Origin: Ruminococcus sp. UBA3286
GTDB taxonomy: Bacteria; Bacillota; Clostridia; Oscillospirales; Ruminococcaceae
Length of the DNA: 7,000 bases
Reading direction: 5' to 3'
Assembly: GCA_002362135.1 (NCBI GenBank)
Contig: DETO01000052.1
Location: forward strand, 592 to 7,591
The translations under genes were made by a program, and so were the position numbers. Positions 1-6,855 of this stretch are shown piece by piece (position 1 is the stretch's first letter; each line of letters opens with the position of its first letter). The notes below the pieces were generated by a model that did not search any database, was not told the DNA's origin, and worked only from the letters and a program-made list of their open reading frames with translations.

Positions 1-341
1 GTCATCTGATACCGTCCTTCATTTTCTTCGGGATTATAAAAATCAACTGTCGCTTCCTTTTGGTTTTTTGGAATATTAAGCGAATTCCAGCCCGGAACCG
101 CGATGCCGTCCGATTCGTTATCTTCCTCCTGTTGGTCAACATATTCGCCCGCATTCGGGTCGATTTCTGGAGCGTCCGATCTGTAACCGTCCGAAATAGA
201 AGTATCGTCTTTATCCGACGTGTTGTACATGATCTTCGGAATCGCTATCGTAAGCAGTAATGCCGGAACGATAGCCGCCAGAACTTTAAGCCGTTTGGAG
301 CGTTTTCGCTTTTCTTCGGGCAATTTCGTGTTCTCACTCAT
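1..341 (-). CDS. Membrane-anchored extracellular protein, N-terminal part (cut by window edge)
   Basis: The 113 complete codons read from the ATG at 341 stay open to the window edge, so the C-terminus is missing. Visible parts: a short basic cytoplasmic start (KRKRSKR, residues 11-17), one hydrophobic segment at about residues 18-38 (VLAAIVPALLLTIAIPKI) that could be an uncleaved anchor or signal, then a strongly acidic, Asp/Glu/Ser-rich linker (about 40-79), then the start of a folded domain with AVPGWNSLNIP and VDFYNPEENEGRYQMT. That last stretch resembles a small membrane-anchored family I recall from gut Clostridia, found near secreted Ig-like surface proteins; no function is established and I assign none. 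AAGGAG lies 11 bases before the ATG. The gene has its own promoter (413-421) and follows a terminator, so it is probably transcribed separately from the protease unit. I am sure it is a real gene and unsure of its role. Confidence 0.85.
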   Translation of the reverse strand, partial: MSENTKLPEEKRKRSKRLKVLAAIVPALLLTIAIPKIMYNTSDKDDTSISDGYRSDAPEIDPNAGEYVDQQEEDNESDGIAVPGWNSLNIPKNQKEATVDFYNPEENEGRYQM

Positions 342-352
342 TAGAATTACAT

Positions 353-358
353 CTCCTT
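353..358 (-). promoter_or_regulatory. Ribosome binding site for the partial left-end gene
   Basis: The minus strand reads AAGGAG, then 11 bases, then ATG at 341. The spacing is slightly long, but no nearer in-frame start with a better site is visible, so this supports the start at 341. Confidence 0.8.
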
Positions 359-412
359 TTTCTGTCTGCTTTGTTTGATTTTGTTTTGTTTCTTTTCCCT
401 TTGTCTGTATAT

Positions 413-421
413 ATTATAGCA
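413..421 (-). promoter_or_regulatory. Extended -10 promoter for the partial left-end gene
   Basis: The minus strand reads TGCTATAAT: a perfect -10 hexamer with the TG extension. No convincing -35 box lies 16-18 bases upstream (the best is TGGGAA-like), which fits an extended -10 promoter. Transcription would begin near 406 and leave a leader of about 65 bases that is A-rich on the sense strand. The site is downstream of the terminator at 498-523, so it gives the third gene independent transcription. Confidence 0.65.
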
Positions 422-497
422 TGGAAATTCAGCCGTTCCCACCCGAAAAAAGCGTAAAAATACCATAATTTTCAGCTGTATTGCGCCTGCTCCGCAG

Positions 498-523
498 AAA
501 AAAATCCCCGTTAAGCACGGGGA
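498..523 (-). terminator. Intrinsic terminator after the 302-residue secreted protein gene
   Basis: On the minus strand, seven bases after the stop codon, TCCCCGT and ACGGGGA form a perfect 7-bp stem around the loop GCTTA. Seven consecutive T follow directly. This is a textbook Rho-independent terminator and marks the end of the protease/small protein transcription unit. Confidence 0.93.
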
Positions 524-530
524 CTAATGA

Positions 531-1439
531 TTATTCAACAGTTATGCCGAATGTAAGAATATCTTCGAAAGTACCTGCCGTTTCGGGCGTTTTAACATCG
601 AGAACGGTAAGAGTTGTACTGTCGGAAGTTCTGCCGTTGGTTACGGAAAGTATTCTTTCAGTCTTATTTTCAATTTCGGTCTTGTCGTCGCCGAATCCTA
701 TTTTGTAAGGCACTTTCGCCGGATTATCGGGATTGTTTCTGTCTTTGAGATTCCAGTTGTTTCCGCTGCTTACCGATACGTCGAGCATCTGACCGTGTTC
801 GATGAGAACGTTATCAGCCTTTATGGTGAATTCTGCTCCCACGGCTATCTCGTCCGAACCATCGGGTATAGTGATAAGATAAGAAGCCGGATAAGTCTTT
901 GATATCTCCATATAATCAGTACCGACAGGAATATTTCGGTTGTCGAATTTCGGAGCTGTTTTCGCTATTCCGCCTTTGGAGAGCATGGTAAGCGAATTTT
1001 CAGGCGCGGTGATATCGATGTCAATATTTTCTCCATTGGTGTCTGTTGCGGCAACCGAGCCTAATTTTATCGCGTTTGAATTCTTGAACAGAGGCGACGC
1101 GTCCGCCATATAGATATTAAGCTGACCCGTATCTTCATGATAGCGGTATTCGGCGATCTTAGCTTCGTTCGATTCGGCAAAATCGAATTCAAGCTTTGCG
1201 ATATCGTCGCTTTCGTTAGTCGGTTTAACATTAAGGCTCATGCTGACGGCGGTGATTCCCTCCTGCGCCGCATTGTCGGACATTAAAGTTACATTGTCCG
1301 AGCGGTCTATTATTATACTGCTGTTTGCCTGCGGTTCGGAATTGGCTTCGGTATTTTCATCGGCTGCCGCCGCATTCATTGCCGCTGTCATACCGAGCGC
1401 CATGGCGATAAGCATACATTTTATCAATTGCTTTTTCAT
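531..1439 (-). CDS. Secreted two-domain protein, cohesin-like N-terminal domain plus beta module
   Basis: The product is 302 residues. The ATG at 1439 is preferred over an in-frame ATG at 1469 because AAAGGAG lies 7 bases upstream and the protein then opens with a standard signal peptide (MKKQLIKC, hydrophobic core, AMNAAAA, cleavage near residue 26). Cys8 is not in a lipobox. A Ser/Asn/Glu-rich linker follows. Residues about 60-150 (VSMSLNV, YRYHEDTGQLNIYMA at 98-112, LGSV, SLTML) look like the divergent cohesin-like beta domain of gut Clostridia; this is recall, not a search result. Residues about 178-302 form a second module with YPASYLITIP (from 183), VLIEHGQMLDVSVSS, NWNL (228-231) and a closing TFEDILTFGITVE. 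No LPXTG, SLH or C-terminal membrane segment is visible, so the protein is free or held non-covalently. It lies 89 bases after a dockerin-bearing protease in the same direction, with no clear promoter between them, so co-transcription is likely. It may serve as the protease's docking partner, which is inference. Confidence 0.9.
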   Translation of the reverse strand: MKKQLIKCMLIAMALGMTAAMNAAAADENTEANSEPQANSSIIIDRSDNVTLMSDNAAQEGITAVSMSLNVKPTNESDDIAKLEFDFAESNEAKIAEYRYHEDTGQLNIYMADASPLFKNSNAIKLGSVAATDTNGENIDIDITAPENSLTMLSKGGIAKTAPKFDNRNIPVGTDYMEISKTYPASYLITIPDGSDEIAVGAEFTIKADNVLIEHGQMLDVSVSSGNNWNLKDRNNPDNPAKVPYKIGFGDDKTEIENKTERILSVTNGRTSDSTTLTVLDVKTPETAGTFEDILTFGITVE

Positions 1440-1446
1440 AATTTTA

Positions 1447-1453
1447 CTCCTTT
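1447..1453 (-). promoter_or_regulatory. Ribosome binding site that fixes the start at 1439
   Basis: The minus strand has AAAGGAG followed by TAAAATT and ATG, a strong site at ideal 7-base spacing. It lies inside the longer open frame that starts at 1469. It therefore decides for the shorter protein, whose signal peptide then begins at residue 1. Confidence 0.88.
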
Positions 1454-1480
1454 CAGAATTTGCACGCATAGCTTTACGTA

Positions 1481-1510
1481 ATACCGAGGACTTTTAGAAG
1501 CCCTCGGCAT
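1481..1510. other. Perfect intergenic hairpin, 13-bp stem and 4-base loop
   Basis: The minus strand reads ATGCCGAGGGCTT, loop CTAA, then AAGTCCTCGGTAT. All 13 positions pair, two of them as G-T wobbles. It sits between the stop of the protease gene (1529) and the ribosome site of the small gene (1447-1453). No T run follows on either strand, so it is not a standard intrinsic terminator. Likely roles are 3' end protection or processing of the long upstream mRNA, or partial attenuation that sets the ratio of the two products; these are inference. Confidence 0.8.
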
Positions 1511-1528
1511 ACGATTCAAAGCGAATTT

Positions 1529-4500
1529 TTACTTATCGAAAGTGATTTCAGGTAATGTATTCGGTACTTCTTCAAAGAGCGAATCGCTGACCAGACGCTG
1601 TCCTGCATTAGTCTGGGCGTTGTTTACTCTGTAAAGTTCAACGCGGACAGTTTCGGGCATTTCCATATTTTCCATCTGATCGGGTTCTATCCAGTATATC
1701 CATGTACCGTTTGATACGTTTGCGATGTTGCTGTTGTCAGGCACGTCCGCGAGGATTATCTGCTGCGATACGAGATTGTTTTCGCCGTCTGTACCGCCTA
1801 CGACATTGCCTTCGCCGTCAAACAGGATAACGGTATTGTAAGCCGGATTGCCCTTGTACGAGCCGGTGAATATGAGCGAATCCTTCGGAATTACGTCTCC
1901 GTCATTTTCGCCGTATTGGTAATCAGCGCCGAGAGTACCGATGACAGTTACGTTTTCGTCCTCTGTTCTGCGGAAATCAACATTATCGCCTGTCGGGCTG
2001 AGTACGTCGAGTTCTGCGATAGAAACTACCTTGTTCTGCTGTCTGGAGAATACAAATTTAATTGACGATGTAGAGTATGTGCTGACGTACTGATTGTCGT
2101 CGTTTGCAAAGTAAACAGTCTTGCTGCCGGTGCAGCTGCCCTCGGATACTTTCTTATATTTACCGTTTTCCTCCTGTACGTAGATCTGATATGAAAAATT
2201 ATTATCGTCGCTGCCCGTAGTGATCTTCATACCCGATACCGTAAGAGTTTTATTTAAATCTATCGTGATATCGGCATATCCCTCTGTTACCTGCGGATTG
2301 TAAACAGTATTCGGATCGTTGTCAAATGCCAGATTGGCAGGATTGTCCGCAGTCTGTTCGCATGGCAATTCTTCGGTAGAATCGGGCTTTTCGGCGTCGG
2401 CTTTCAGACCCGTGGTGCTTATAGTCCAGTTTGTCTTATCCATACTGCCGTCGTGTTCTATCTTGACCATTTCTGTTGTGAAAACAGCCGAACGGTTGAG
2501 ATACTGGTCGATAAGAGTAACTTTATAGAATACGGCGCGGTTGTTCATCGTTGTGACCGTATCTGTAAATTCTGCGCCCTCTGCAAAGCCTACGGGAGTT
2601 TCTTCAACTTCGCCGCCATCGATGGTGCAGCGGATAATTTCATATCCGAGAATATCGCTTTCGGGAATATCTTTTGAAGTGAATCCGAGATTTACCTTAT
2701 TGGGTGCGTCGCCGATATTTACGGAAACATTGTCTATTGCGGAAACCGTACCCTCGCTGTTGAGGACGCTTCCGCCGCCGTTTAATGCGTAAACTCTTGA
2801 ATCGTCGTTTGCGTAGAATATTGCGCGCGTCTCTTTTTCAAACTGCTCTGCATACGCGATAGTTGCGGCGTCGGGAGTTTTTCCCCAGCGTTCGAAGAAT
2901 TCGAGGACGTTTTTATTTGCCGCCGCACACGCAAGTCTCATAATGTTCTGATCTTTATTGCCGCTTAGCGTAAGTCTTATACCTTTCGGAGCAGGAGCTG
3001 CGCTCGTGCTTCTTGCGTAAGTATCAACTCTTGCGTAGAAAAGATTGCTGAGCTGCTCGTTATAGTCGGAGTAAGTTTTATAATTCAGACCGCTGTCGTA
3101 AGCAAGATGCAGCTGCCAGTACATACCAAGCTGAGTAAATACGTTGGAGGCGTTTCCTCTCGTACCCGAAGTTACCTTGTCATAAACGTTTCTGTATTGG
3201 AAACGAACGCTGTTGTTTGTATCCTTTGCCTGAGCAAGTACTGCGAAATAGTTGTTGGTTATCTCGGCTACGGCGTATGAACCCTGATTGATGTTATGAC
3301 CGATCTCATGGGCGATTCCCCAGCCGAAGTAACGGCCGCTGATATATCTGCCGTTTTCGTCGGATTCTACGGGAACGCTTGTCATCATGCCGCTTGTCGA
3401 ACCCCATTCGATACCGATGTGATTGCCTGCCGCGTACATGAATGCGCCTGAGAACATACGCTGATAACGGACATTGAGATGACCCTTTGGAATTCTGTTC
3501 AGATCGTTGGGAGCGGAAGCGTTCAGTCCTTTATGCTGATAGAAAAGATACATCATATTTTCCATTGCCGTCATAGAGTTAAGAAGCTTTTCCGCGCGTT
3601 CTTCGACGCTGCCTGTTCCCAAGCCTGCGAGCATCTGCTGAGCAGGAAGAGAGAACATCATTGTGTCGAGCATTATGTCGGACGCGCCGAGAATGCAGTT
3701 CTGACGGTCGTATTCGTAATCAACGTTTCTGTTGCCGGAATCTTTATGTATTTCATTATGGAGAGTTTCCATTTCGGGAACGTATTTGTCAAGTTTTTTC
3801 ACGAATTCAACTGCGCGCTCCATACGCTCGTTTTCATCTGTAACCTTGTACAGATCGAGAGTAGGGACTTCCACGCCGCCGCCTACGCGTACGGAGTATC
3901 TGTCGTTGGAGTTATTGCCGTTATACTGAATATAAAGCGCGCCGCCCGATTCAAATCCGACTGTGCTGCCTTCGGGTATTTTTATCTCGTTCGCTCCGAT
4001 TTTCAGGTTTGTGCCTGATGTTGTAACGCCGCCCGATTCCGAATGATACTGAGTAGAGATAAGACGAAGATCTGTGGGATCGCCTGTTTTTTTGGTCGGA
4101 TTTCCAACATAGACCGTTATCGTTTCTCCTGCTGCTGCTGTAACTCCGAGGGGCTGCCATGCATTCAGACCTGAGAATCCTCGTCCCGTATCGCTGCTCA
4201 TGATGCTTGCATGAGGTTCAAAAGCGCTGTTGAGGGATTCGTCGTTCAGAATTTTTTCAGCCGTTTCAAGTTCGCGAAGCCATACTTCCTTATCCGGATT
4301 TTCAATTCCGAATTCGTCGGGAGTATTTATTCTTGCGCGAAGTTCGTCGATAGTCTGCTGAGTTACGTCTTCTTTGAGACTTGTGTGCAGGTCGTCGGCA
4401 TATAATCCCATTACCACGTCTCTGAGGTCGTCGTAATTATAGAAGTAAGTATCGGTAATGGTAATCAGATTATAAGAACCTCCGGCGAGATAACGAGCGA

Positions 4501-6715
4501 AGCCAAGCTGTATTTTTTTCGCTTCAACAGGATTGGAAAGCTTTATCAAAATATATTTATTGCCTTTTGGATCAGACACTTTTCTGCGTGAAGAGCCGAT
4601 AGTATGAGCGTTTCCGTCTGCGTCCCACCACTGCGTTTTCTGGTAAGAATATTCCATACCCTCAGTGGCGGTTATAACGATCGTATCCATTTTATATACG
4701 TCGTCAAATGTGTATGTCAGACCGTTGCTGCCTAAATTATTAAAGCCGCCGTCGTCCCATGTGGTTTTCTTGTAGTAAGAAGCAGGATCGTTGTCAACTG
4801 CGCCCCATGCTGTGTTTTTGAGATCTTTGTCCAGTTCGCTGTCTATCATTTCACCGCCGCTTCTTGTAACTGAAACGATATGCGATTTTCCCGGCCTGCC
4901 GTTTTCGTCGCGGTTGATCATGTTGTATAGAGGAACTTCAACAGCTTTTGGGTCGACTGTGCTTGCCGAGCAATGAATGGACTGCGGACTTTCGCCGAGT
5001 TCATTGACGCCTGTTACGTAAATCTCGTATTCCGTAAGGTTTTTAAGATCGGGAATCAAAAAACTGTTGCCCGTGATGCCCTCTATCTTTGTAAAAGCTT
5101 CGTCGCTGTATCTTTCTTTGTAGTAAACGTTATAGGATCTTGTATCGTCCATATTCTTCCAGCTTACCGAGATGGACAAATGTTTTCCGGTTGCGTGAAC
5201 GCCGTCGGGTTTGTCGGGGCGTTTGGTGGGCTTTGGAGTAACGTTTGCAGCAGTGCAGTAACCGCTTTCCCATTTGCCGTTTACCGACTGTACGCTTACC
5301 TTATAAGTCGTGTAATTTTTAATCTCTTTTTGAGCGAATGAGGTGACCGTAATCGAATTGGTGACAGTATCGATTATATCAGTAATTCCGCCCTGTTCTA
5401 TTTTTACCTGATAGCCTTTAACGTTCAGACAGGGATCCCAGCTGACAGTGAACTGTTCGCTGCCTGCGTTTGCTTTCATGTTTTCGGGTATGTCCATTGT
5501 AGGTTCGGGAATTCTGCTTTCCATTCCGTTTACGAATTCTACTTTGCTGATCTCGGCGAGATTAGTATTTTTTATCATTCCCATAATCGTCAGGGTAACT
5601 TTCTTGACAGCGATCTGAGCGCCAAGGTGAACCTGAAGCTTGCCGTCTGCGTCGATTTCTACTGTTACGTCGCTTTCCGCAAAAATATGATCCACGCCCT
5701 CCACGTAAGGAACGTCGGTGGAGACTTCGTTTCCGTTTTCATCGATATAATCTACTTTTATAGTAGCCTTTGAGATAGGATTTTCCGCGCTTGTATCAAA
5801 AGTGATGCCGTCCACGACAGCGACGCCTTCTTCGCTTTCTCCGAGATCGAAGCCGATGCTTACGGGGTTATTCTCTGCGATCTCGCCGCCGCCGGCAGGA
5901 CTGAGCGTTACAGAACCCTCGCCGCTGAGCATTTCCTCCACAGAACCTCCGACAACTTCCGTATCTTCCGCAACTTTGGGAACGACAGCGTCGGGTGAAA
6001 CACTCTCCTCAATGTGCGCCGCAGTATTTTTTTCGCCGATCTTATAGCTTTTTGCAAGATATGTCAGATCTGTAAGATCTGTAAGATTATCATGATTAAG
6101 ATCGGTTATATAGTCCGATTCGGGCGTGTAGCCTTCGTCAACGGATATTTCGTCGATGGTGTCCACCAAAATAACTTTGTCGGCGTCGTCAACTTTACCG
6201 TCGCCGTTTACGTCGCCTATCATGAGAACGCCGGGGTGATTTCCTCCGTCCACATATGTATATCCGTTGCAGAAGCCTGCTGTCAGATTTACCGTGTACA
6301 TTTTCTGTTCTACCGTAATATTCTGACTGAAAGCGGCAAATCCGGGAGCGCTGACTTCGATAGTATATTCGCCGTCCGCAAGATTCTTAAAAACTGCGTT
6401 TACGCTTTCGCCTGAATCGTCGCCGGTGAGAACCGCCGTCTGTACCGCGCCGTTAAAGTCAATTAATTTCGCGGTATATTCAACTTCGTTGTCAAGTTCG
6501 ATATACGATTTAAGCGATATCTCGATTCTTCCTATCGCATTATTTTCTGTCACTTCTTTGGAAACTGCATAAGTTCTTCCGCTTACCCGATGCGCACCTG
6601 CATCAGAAAATGCAGCGCTCGCATTTATTGCCTGCGGAAAACTGCATACCATAGATAATGCCATCAAGAAAGCTGCCTTTTTTTTGAAACTGTGTTTCTT
6701 CATTGTTTCTTTCAT
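1529..6715 (-). CDS. Secreted dockerin-containing M60 family (gluzincin) metallopeptidase, putative mucinase
   Basis: The product is 1728 residues. The ATG at 6715 is chosen over the upstream in-frame TTG at 6742 because AAAGGA lies 9 bases before it. Domains: signal peptide 1-34 (KKHSFKKK, hydrophobic core, NASA/AFSD); Ig/prealbumin-like domain about 36-157; dockerin about 164-225, with loops DVNGDGKVDDAD (168-179) and DLNHDNLTDLTD (205-216), both with Asp/Asn at calcium positions 1, 3, 5, 9 and 12; beta-rich linker about 230-402; FN3 about 403-497 and 500-592; discoidin-like about 592-762; helical linker to about 835; M60 domain about 845-1290; FN3-like about 1318-1415; second discoidin-like domain about 1440-1575; C-terminal beta domain to 1728. 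Catalytic zinc motif: H1136, E1137, H1140 (HEIGHNINQ), with E1151 in EITNN as probable third ligand. M60 enzymes cleave O-glycosylated mucin-type proteins, and the discoidin modules probably bind glycans; the exact substrate is inferred. No sortase or SLH anchor is present, so attachment would be by dockerin-cohesin pairing. The gene lies under a c-di-GMP-I riboswitch. It is full length with no break seen. Confidence 0.95.
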   Translation of the reverse strand: MKETMKKHSFKKKAAFLMALSMVCSFPQAINASAAFSDAGAHRVSGRTYAVSKEVTENNAIGRIEISLKSYIELDNEVEYTAKLIDFNGAVQTAVLTGDDSGESVNAVFKNLADGEYTIEVSAPGFAAFSQNITVEQKMYTVNLTAGFCNGYTYVDGGNHPGVLMIGDVNGDGKVDDADKVILVDTIDEISVDEGYTPESDYITDLNHDNLTDLTDLTYLAKSYKIGEKNTAAHIEESVSPDAVVPKVAEDTEVVGGSVEEMLSGEGSVTLSPAGGGEIAENNPVSIGFDLGESEEGVAVVDGITFDTSAENPISKATIKVDYIDENGNEVSTDVPYVEGVDHIFAESDVTVEIDADGKLQVHLGAQIAVKKVTLTIMGMIKNTNLAEISKVEFVNGMESRIPEPTMDIPENMKANAGSEQFTVSWDPCLNVKGYQVKIEQGGITDIIDTVTNSITVTSFAQKEIKNYTTYKVSVQSVNGKWESGYCTAANVTPKPTKRPDKPDGVHATGKHLSISVSWKNMDDTRSYNVYYKERYSDEAFTKIEGITGNSFLIPDLKNLTEYEIYVTGVNELGESPQSIHCSASTVDPKAVEVPLYNMINRDENGRPGKSHIVSVTRSGGEMIDSELDKDLKNTAWGAVDNDPASYYKKTTWDDGGFNNLGSNGLTYTFDDVYKMDTIVITATEGMEYSYQKTQWWDADGNAHTIGSSRRKVSDPKGNKYILIKLSNPVEAKKIQLGFARYLAGGSYNLITITDTYFYNYDDLRDVVMGLYADDLHTSLKEDVTQQTIDELRARINTPDEFGIENPDKEVWLRELETAEKILNDESLNSAFEPHASIMSSDTGRGFSGLNAWQPLGVTAAAGETITVYVGNPTKKTGDPTDLRLISTQYHSESGGVTTSGTNLKIGANEIKIPEGSTVGFESGGALYIQYNGNNSNDRYSVRVGGGVEVPTLDLYKVTDENERMERAVEFVKKLDKYVPEMETLHNEIHKDSGNRNVDYEYDRQNCILGASDIMLDTMMFSLPAQQMLAGLGTGSVEERAEKLLNSMTAMENMMYLFYQHKGLNASAPNDLNRIPKGHLNVRYQRMFSGAFMYAAGNHIGIEWGSTSGMMTSVPVESDENGRYISGRYFGWGIAHEIGHNINQGSYAVAEITNNYFAVLAQAKDTNNSVRFQYRNVYDKVTSGTRGNASNVFTQLGMYWQLHLAYDSGLNYKTYSDYNEQLSNLFYARVDTYARSTSAAPAPKGIRLTLSGNKDQNIMRLACAAANKNVLEFFERWGKTPDAATIAYAEQFEKETRAIFYANDDSRVYALNGGGSVLNSEGTVSAIDNVSVNIGDAPNKVNLGFTSKDIPESDILGYEIIRCTIDGGEVEETPVGFAEGAEFTDTVTTMNNRAVFYKVTLIDQYLNRSAVFTTEMVKIEHDGSMDKTNWTISTTGLKADAEKPDSTEELPCEQTADNPANLAFDNDPNTVYNPQVTEGYADITIDLNKTLTVSGMKITTGSDDNNFSYQIYVQEENGKYKKVSEGSCTGSKTVYFANDDNQYVSTYSTSSIKFVFSRQQNKVVSIAELDVLSPTGDNVDFRRTEDENVTVIGTLGADYQYGENDGDVIPKDSLIFTGSYKGNPAYNTVILFDGEGNVVGGTDGENNLVSQQIILADVPDNSNIANVSNGTWIYWIEPDQMENMEMPETVRVELYRVNNAQTNAGQRLVSDSLFEEVPNTLPEITFDK
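6066..6083 (-). repeat. Tandem 9-base repeat inside the second dockerin calcium loop
   Basis: On the plus strand AGATCTGTA occurs twice in direct tandem, and a decayed third copy (AGATTATCA) follows. On the coding strand this gives the run LTDLTDLTYL (residues 211-220). The repeat supplies Asp at loop positions 9 and 12 of the second calcium site, so the motif remains functional-looking. It may reflect local slippage during dockerin evolution. Confidence 0.75.
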
Positions 6716-6724
6716 AGTGGTTTT

Positions 6725-6730
6725 TCCTTT
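6725..6730 (-). promoter_or_regulatory. Ribosome binding site that fixes the protease start at 6715
   Basis: The minus strand reads AAAGGA followed by nine bases and ATG. The alternative TTG start at 6742 lies upstream of this site and would add nine charged residues before the signal peptide. The site therefore favours ATG 6715. Riboswitch control of translation could act on this sequence, although no obvious complementary anti-ribosome-site strand is visible. Confidence 0.85.
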
Positions 6731-6758
6731 CTTTTCGGGCAACTATATGGTAAGAACA

Positions 6759-6780
6759 AGATGATCATTCTGATTCATCT
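6759..6780 (-). promoter_or_regulatory. Candidate riboswitch expression-platform hairpin
   Basis: Directly after the aptamer the minus strand has AGATGA, a 10-base loop, then TCATCT: a perfect 6-bp stem followed by TTGTTCTT. The 5' arm is exactly where the 3' strand of aptamer helix P1 is expected, so aptamer closure and this hairpin could exclude one another. The stem is short and A/T-rich and the U tract is interrupted, so it is a poor terminator as written. It may be a weak terminator or only a competing fold. Confidence 0.45.
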
Positions 6781-6855
6781 GCAACTGGCTGTCATATCGT
6801 TTTCGACTTAGACCCTTCAGCTTTGCGTCCTTACTTTTCAATAAGTTTGCCTGTG
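6781..6855 (-). ncRNA. Cyclic-di-GMP-I (GEMM-I) riboswitch aptamer
   Basis: Read on the minus strand, the conserved blocks appear in order: CACAGGCAAAC (6845-6855); a 6-bp stem CTTATT/AGTAAG capped by a GAAA tetraloop (6830-6845); GGACGCAAAGC (6820-6830); a second hairpin GGGTCTAAG...TATGACAGCC (6788-6815) carrying the CTAAG/TATG tetraloop receptor; and AGTTGC at 6781-6786. These are the signature elements of the GEMM-I class. The base matching Vc2 position 20, a ligand contact, reads G (at 6851), favouring c-di-GMP over the A20-type cGAMP variants. C at 6781 matches the other ligand contact (C92 of Vc2). Helix P1 is short and imperfect here. The aptamer lies in the leader of the M60 protease gene, about 65 bases before its start codon; on/off direction cannot be read. 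Confidence 0.92.

Noticed and set aside
60..260. Plus-strand open frame of 66 codons
   Set aside because: It is antisense to the partial membrane-anchored gene, which has a promoter, ribosome site and membrane segment on the minus strand; the Arg/Val-rich product has no features of a real protein.
1440..1469. ATG at 1469 as start of the small secreted protein
   Set aside because: The strong AAAGGAG site lies inside this extension at 7 bases from ATG 1439, which also begins a standard signal peptide.
1240..1497. Plus-strand open frame of 85 codons with hydrophobic stretches
   Set aside because: The hydrophobic run is the antisense of the small protein's signal peptide and Ala-rich region; no ribosome site precedes it.
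1481..1528. Intrinsic terminator between the two genes
   Set aside because: The hairpin is strong but no T run follows its 3' side on the minus strand; on the plus strand the T run at 1526-1530 is about 15 bases away from the stem.
3479..4018. Plus-strand open frame of 179 codons
   Set aside because: It lies antisense inside the M60 coding region, has no ribosome site or promoter, and its product is low-quality Phe/Cys/Val-rich sequence; it is a shadow of the real gene.
6014..6415. Plus-strand open frame of 133 codons
   Set aside because: It is antisense to the dockerin and N-terminal beta domain of the protease, which have clear motifs on the minus strand; the frame has no initiation signals.
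6716..6742. TTG start at 6742 adding nine residues to the protease
   Set aside because: The ribosome site AAAGGA (6725-6730) lies downstream of this TTG, and the extra residues would sit before a normal signal peptide; ATG 6715 is better.
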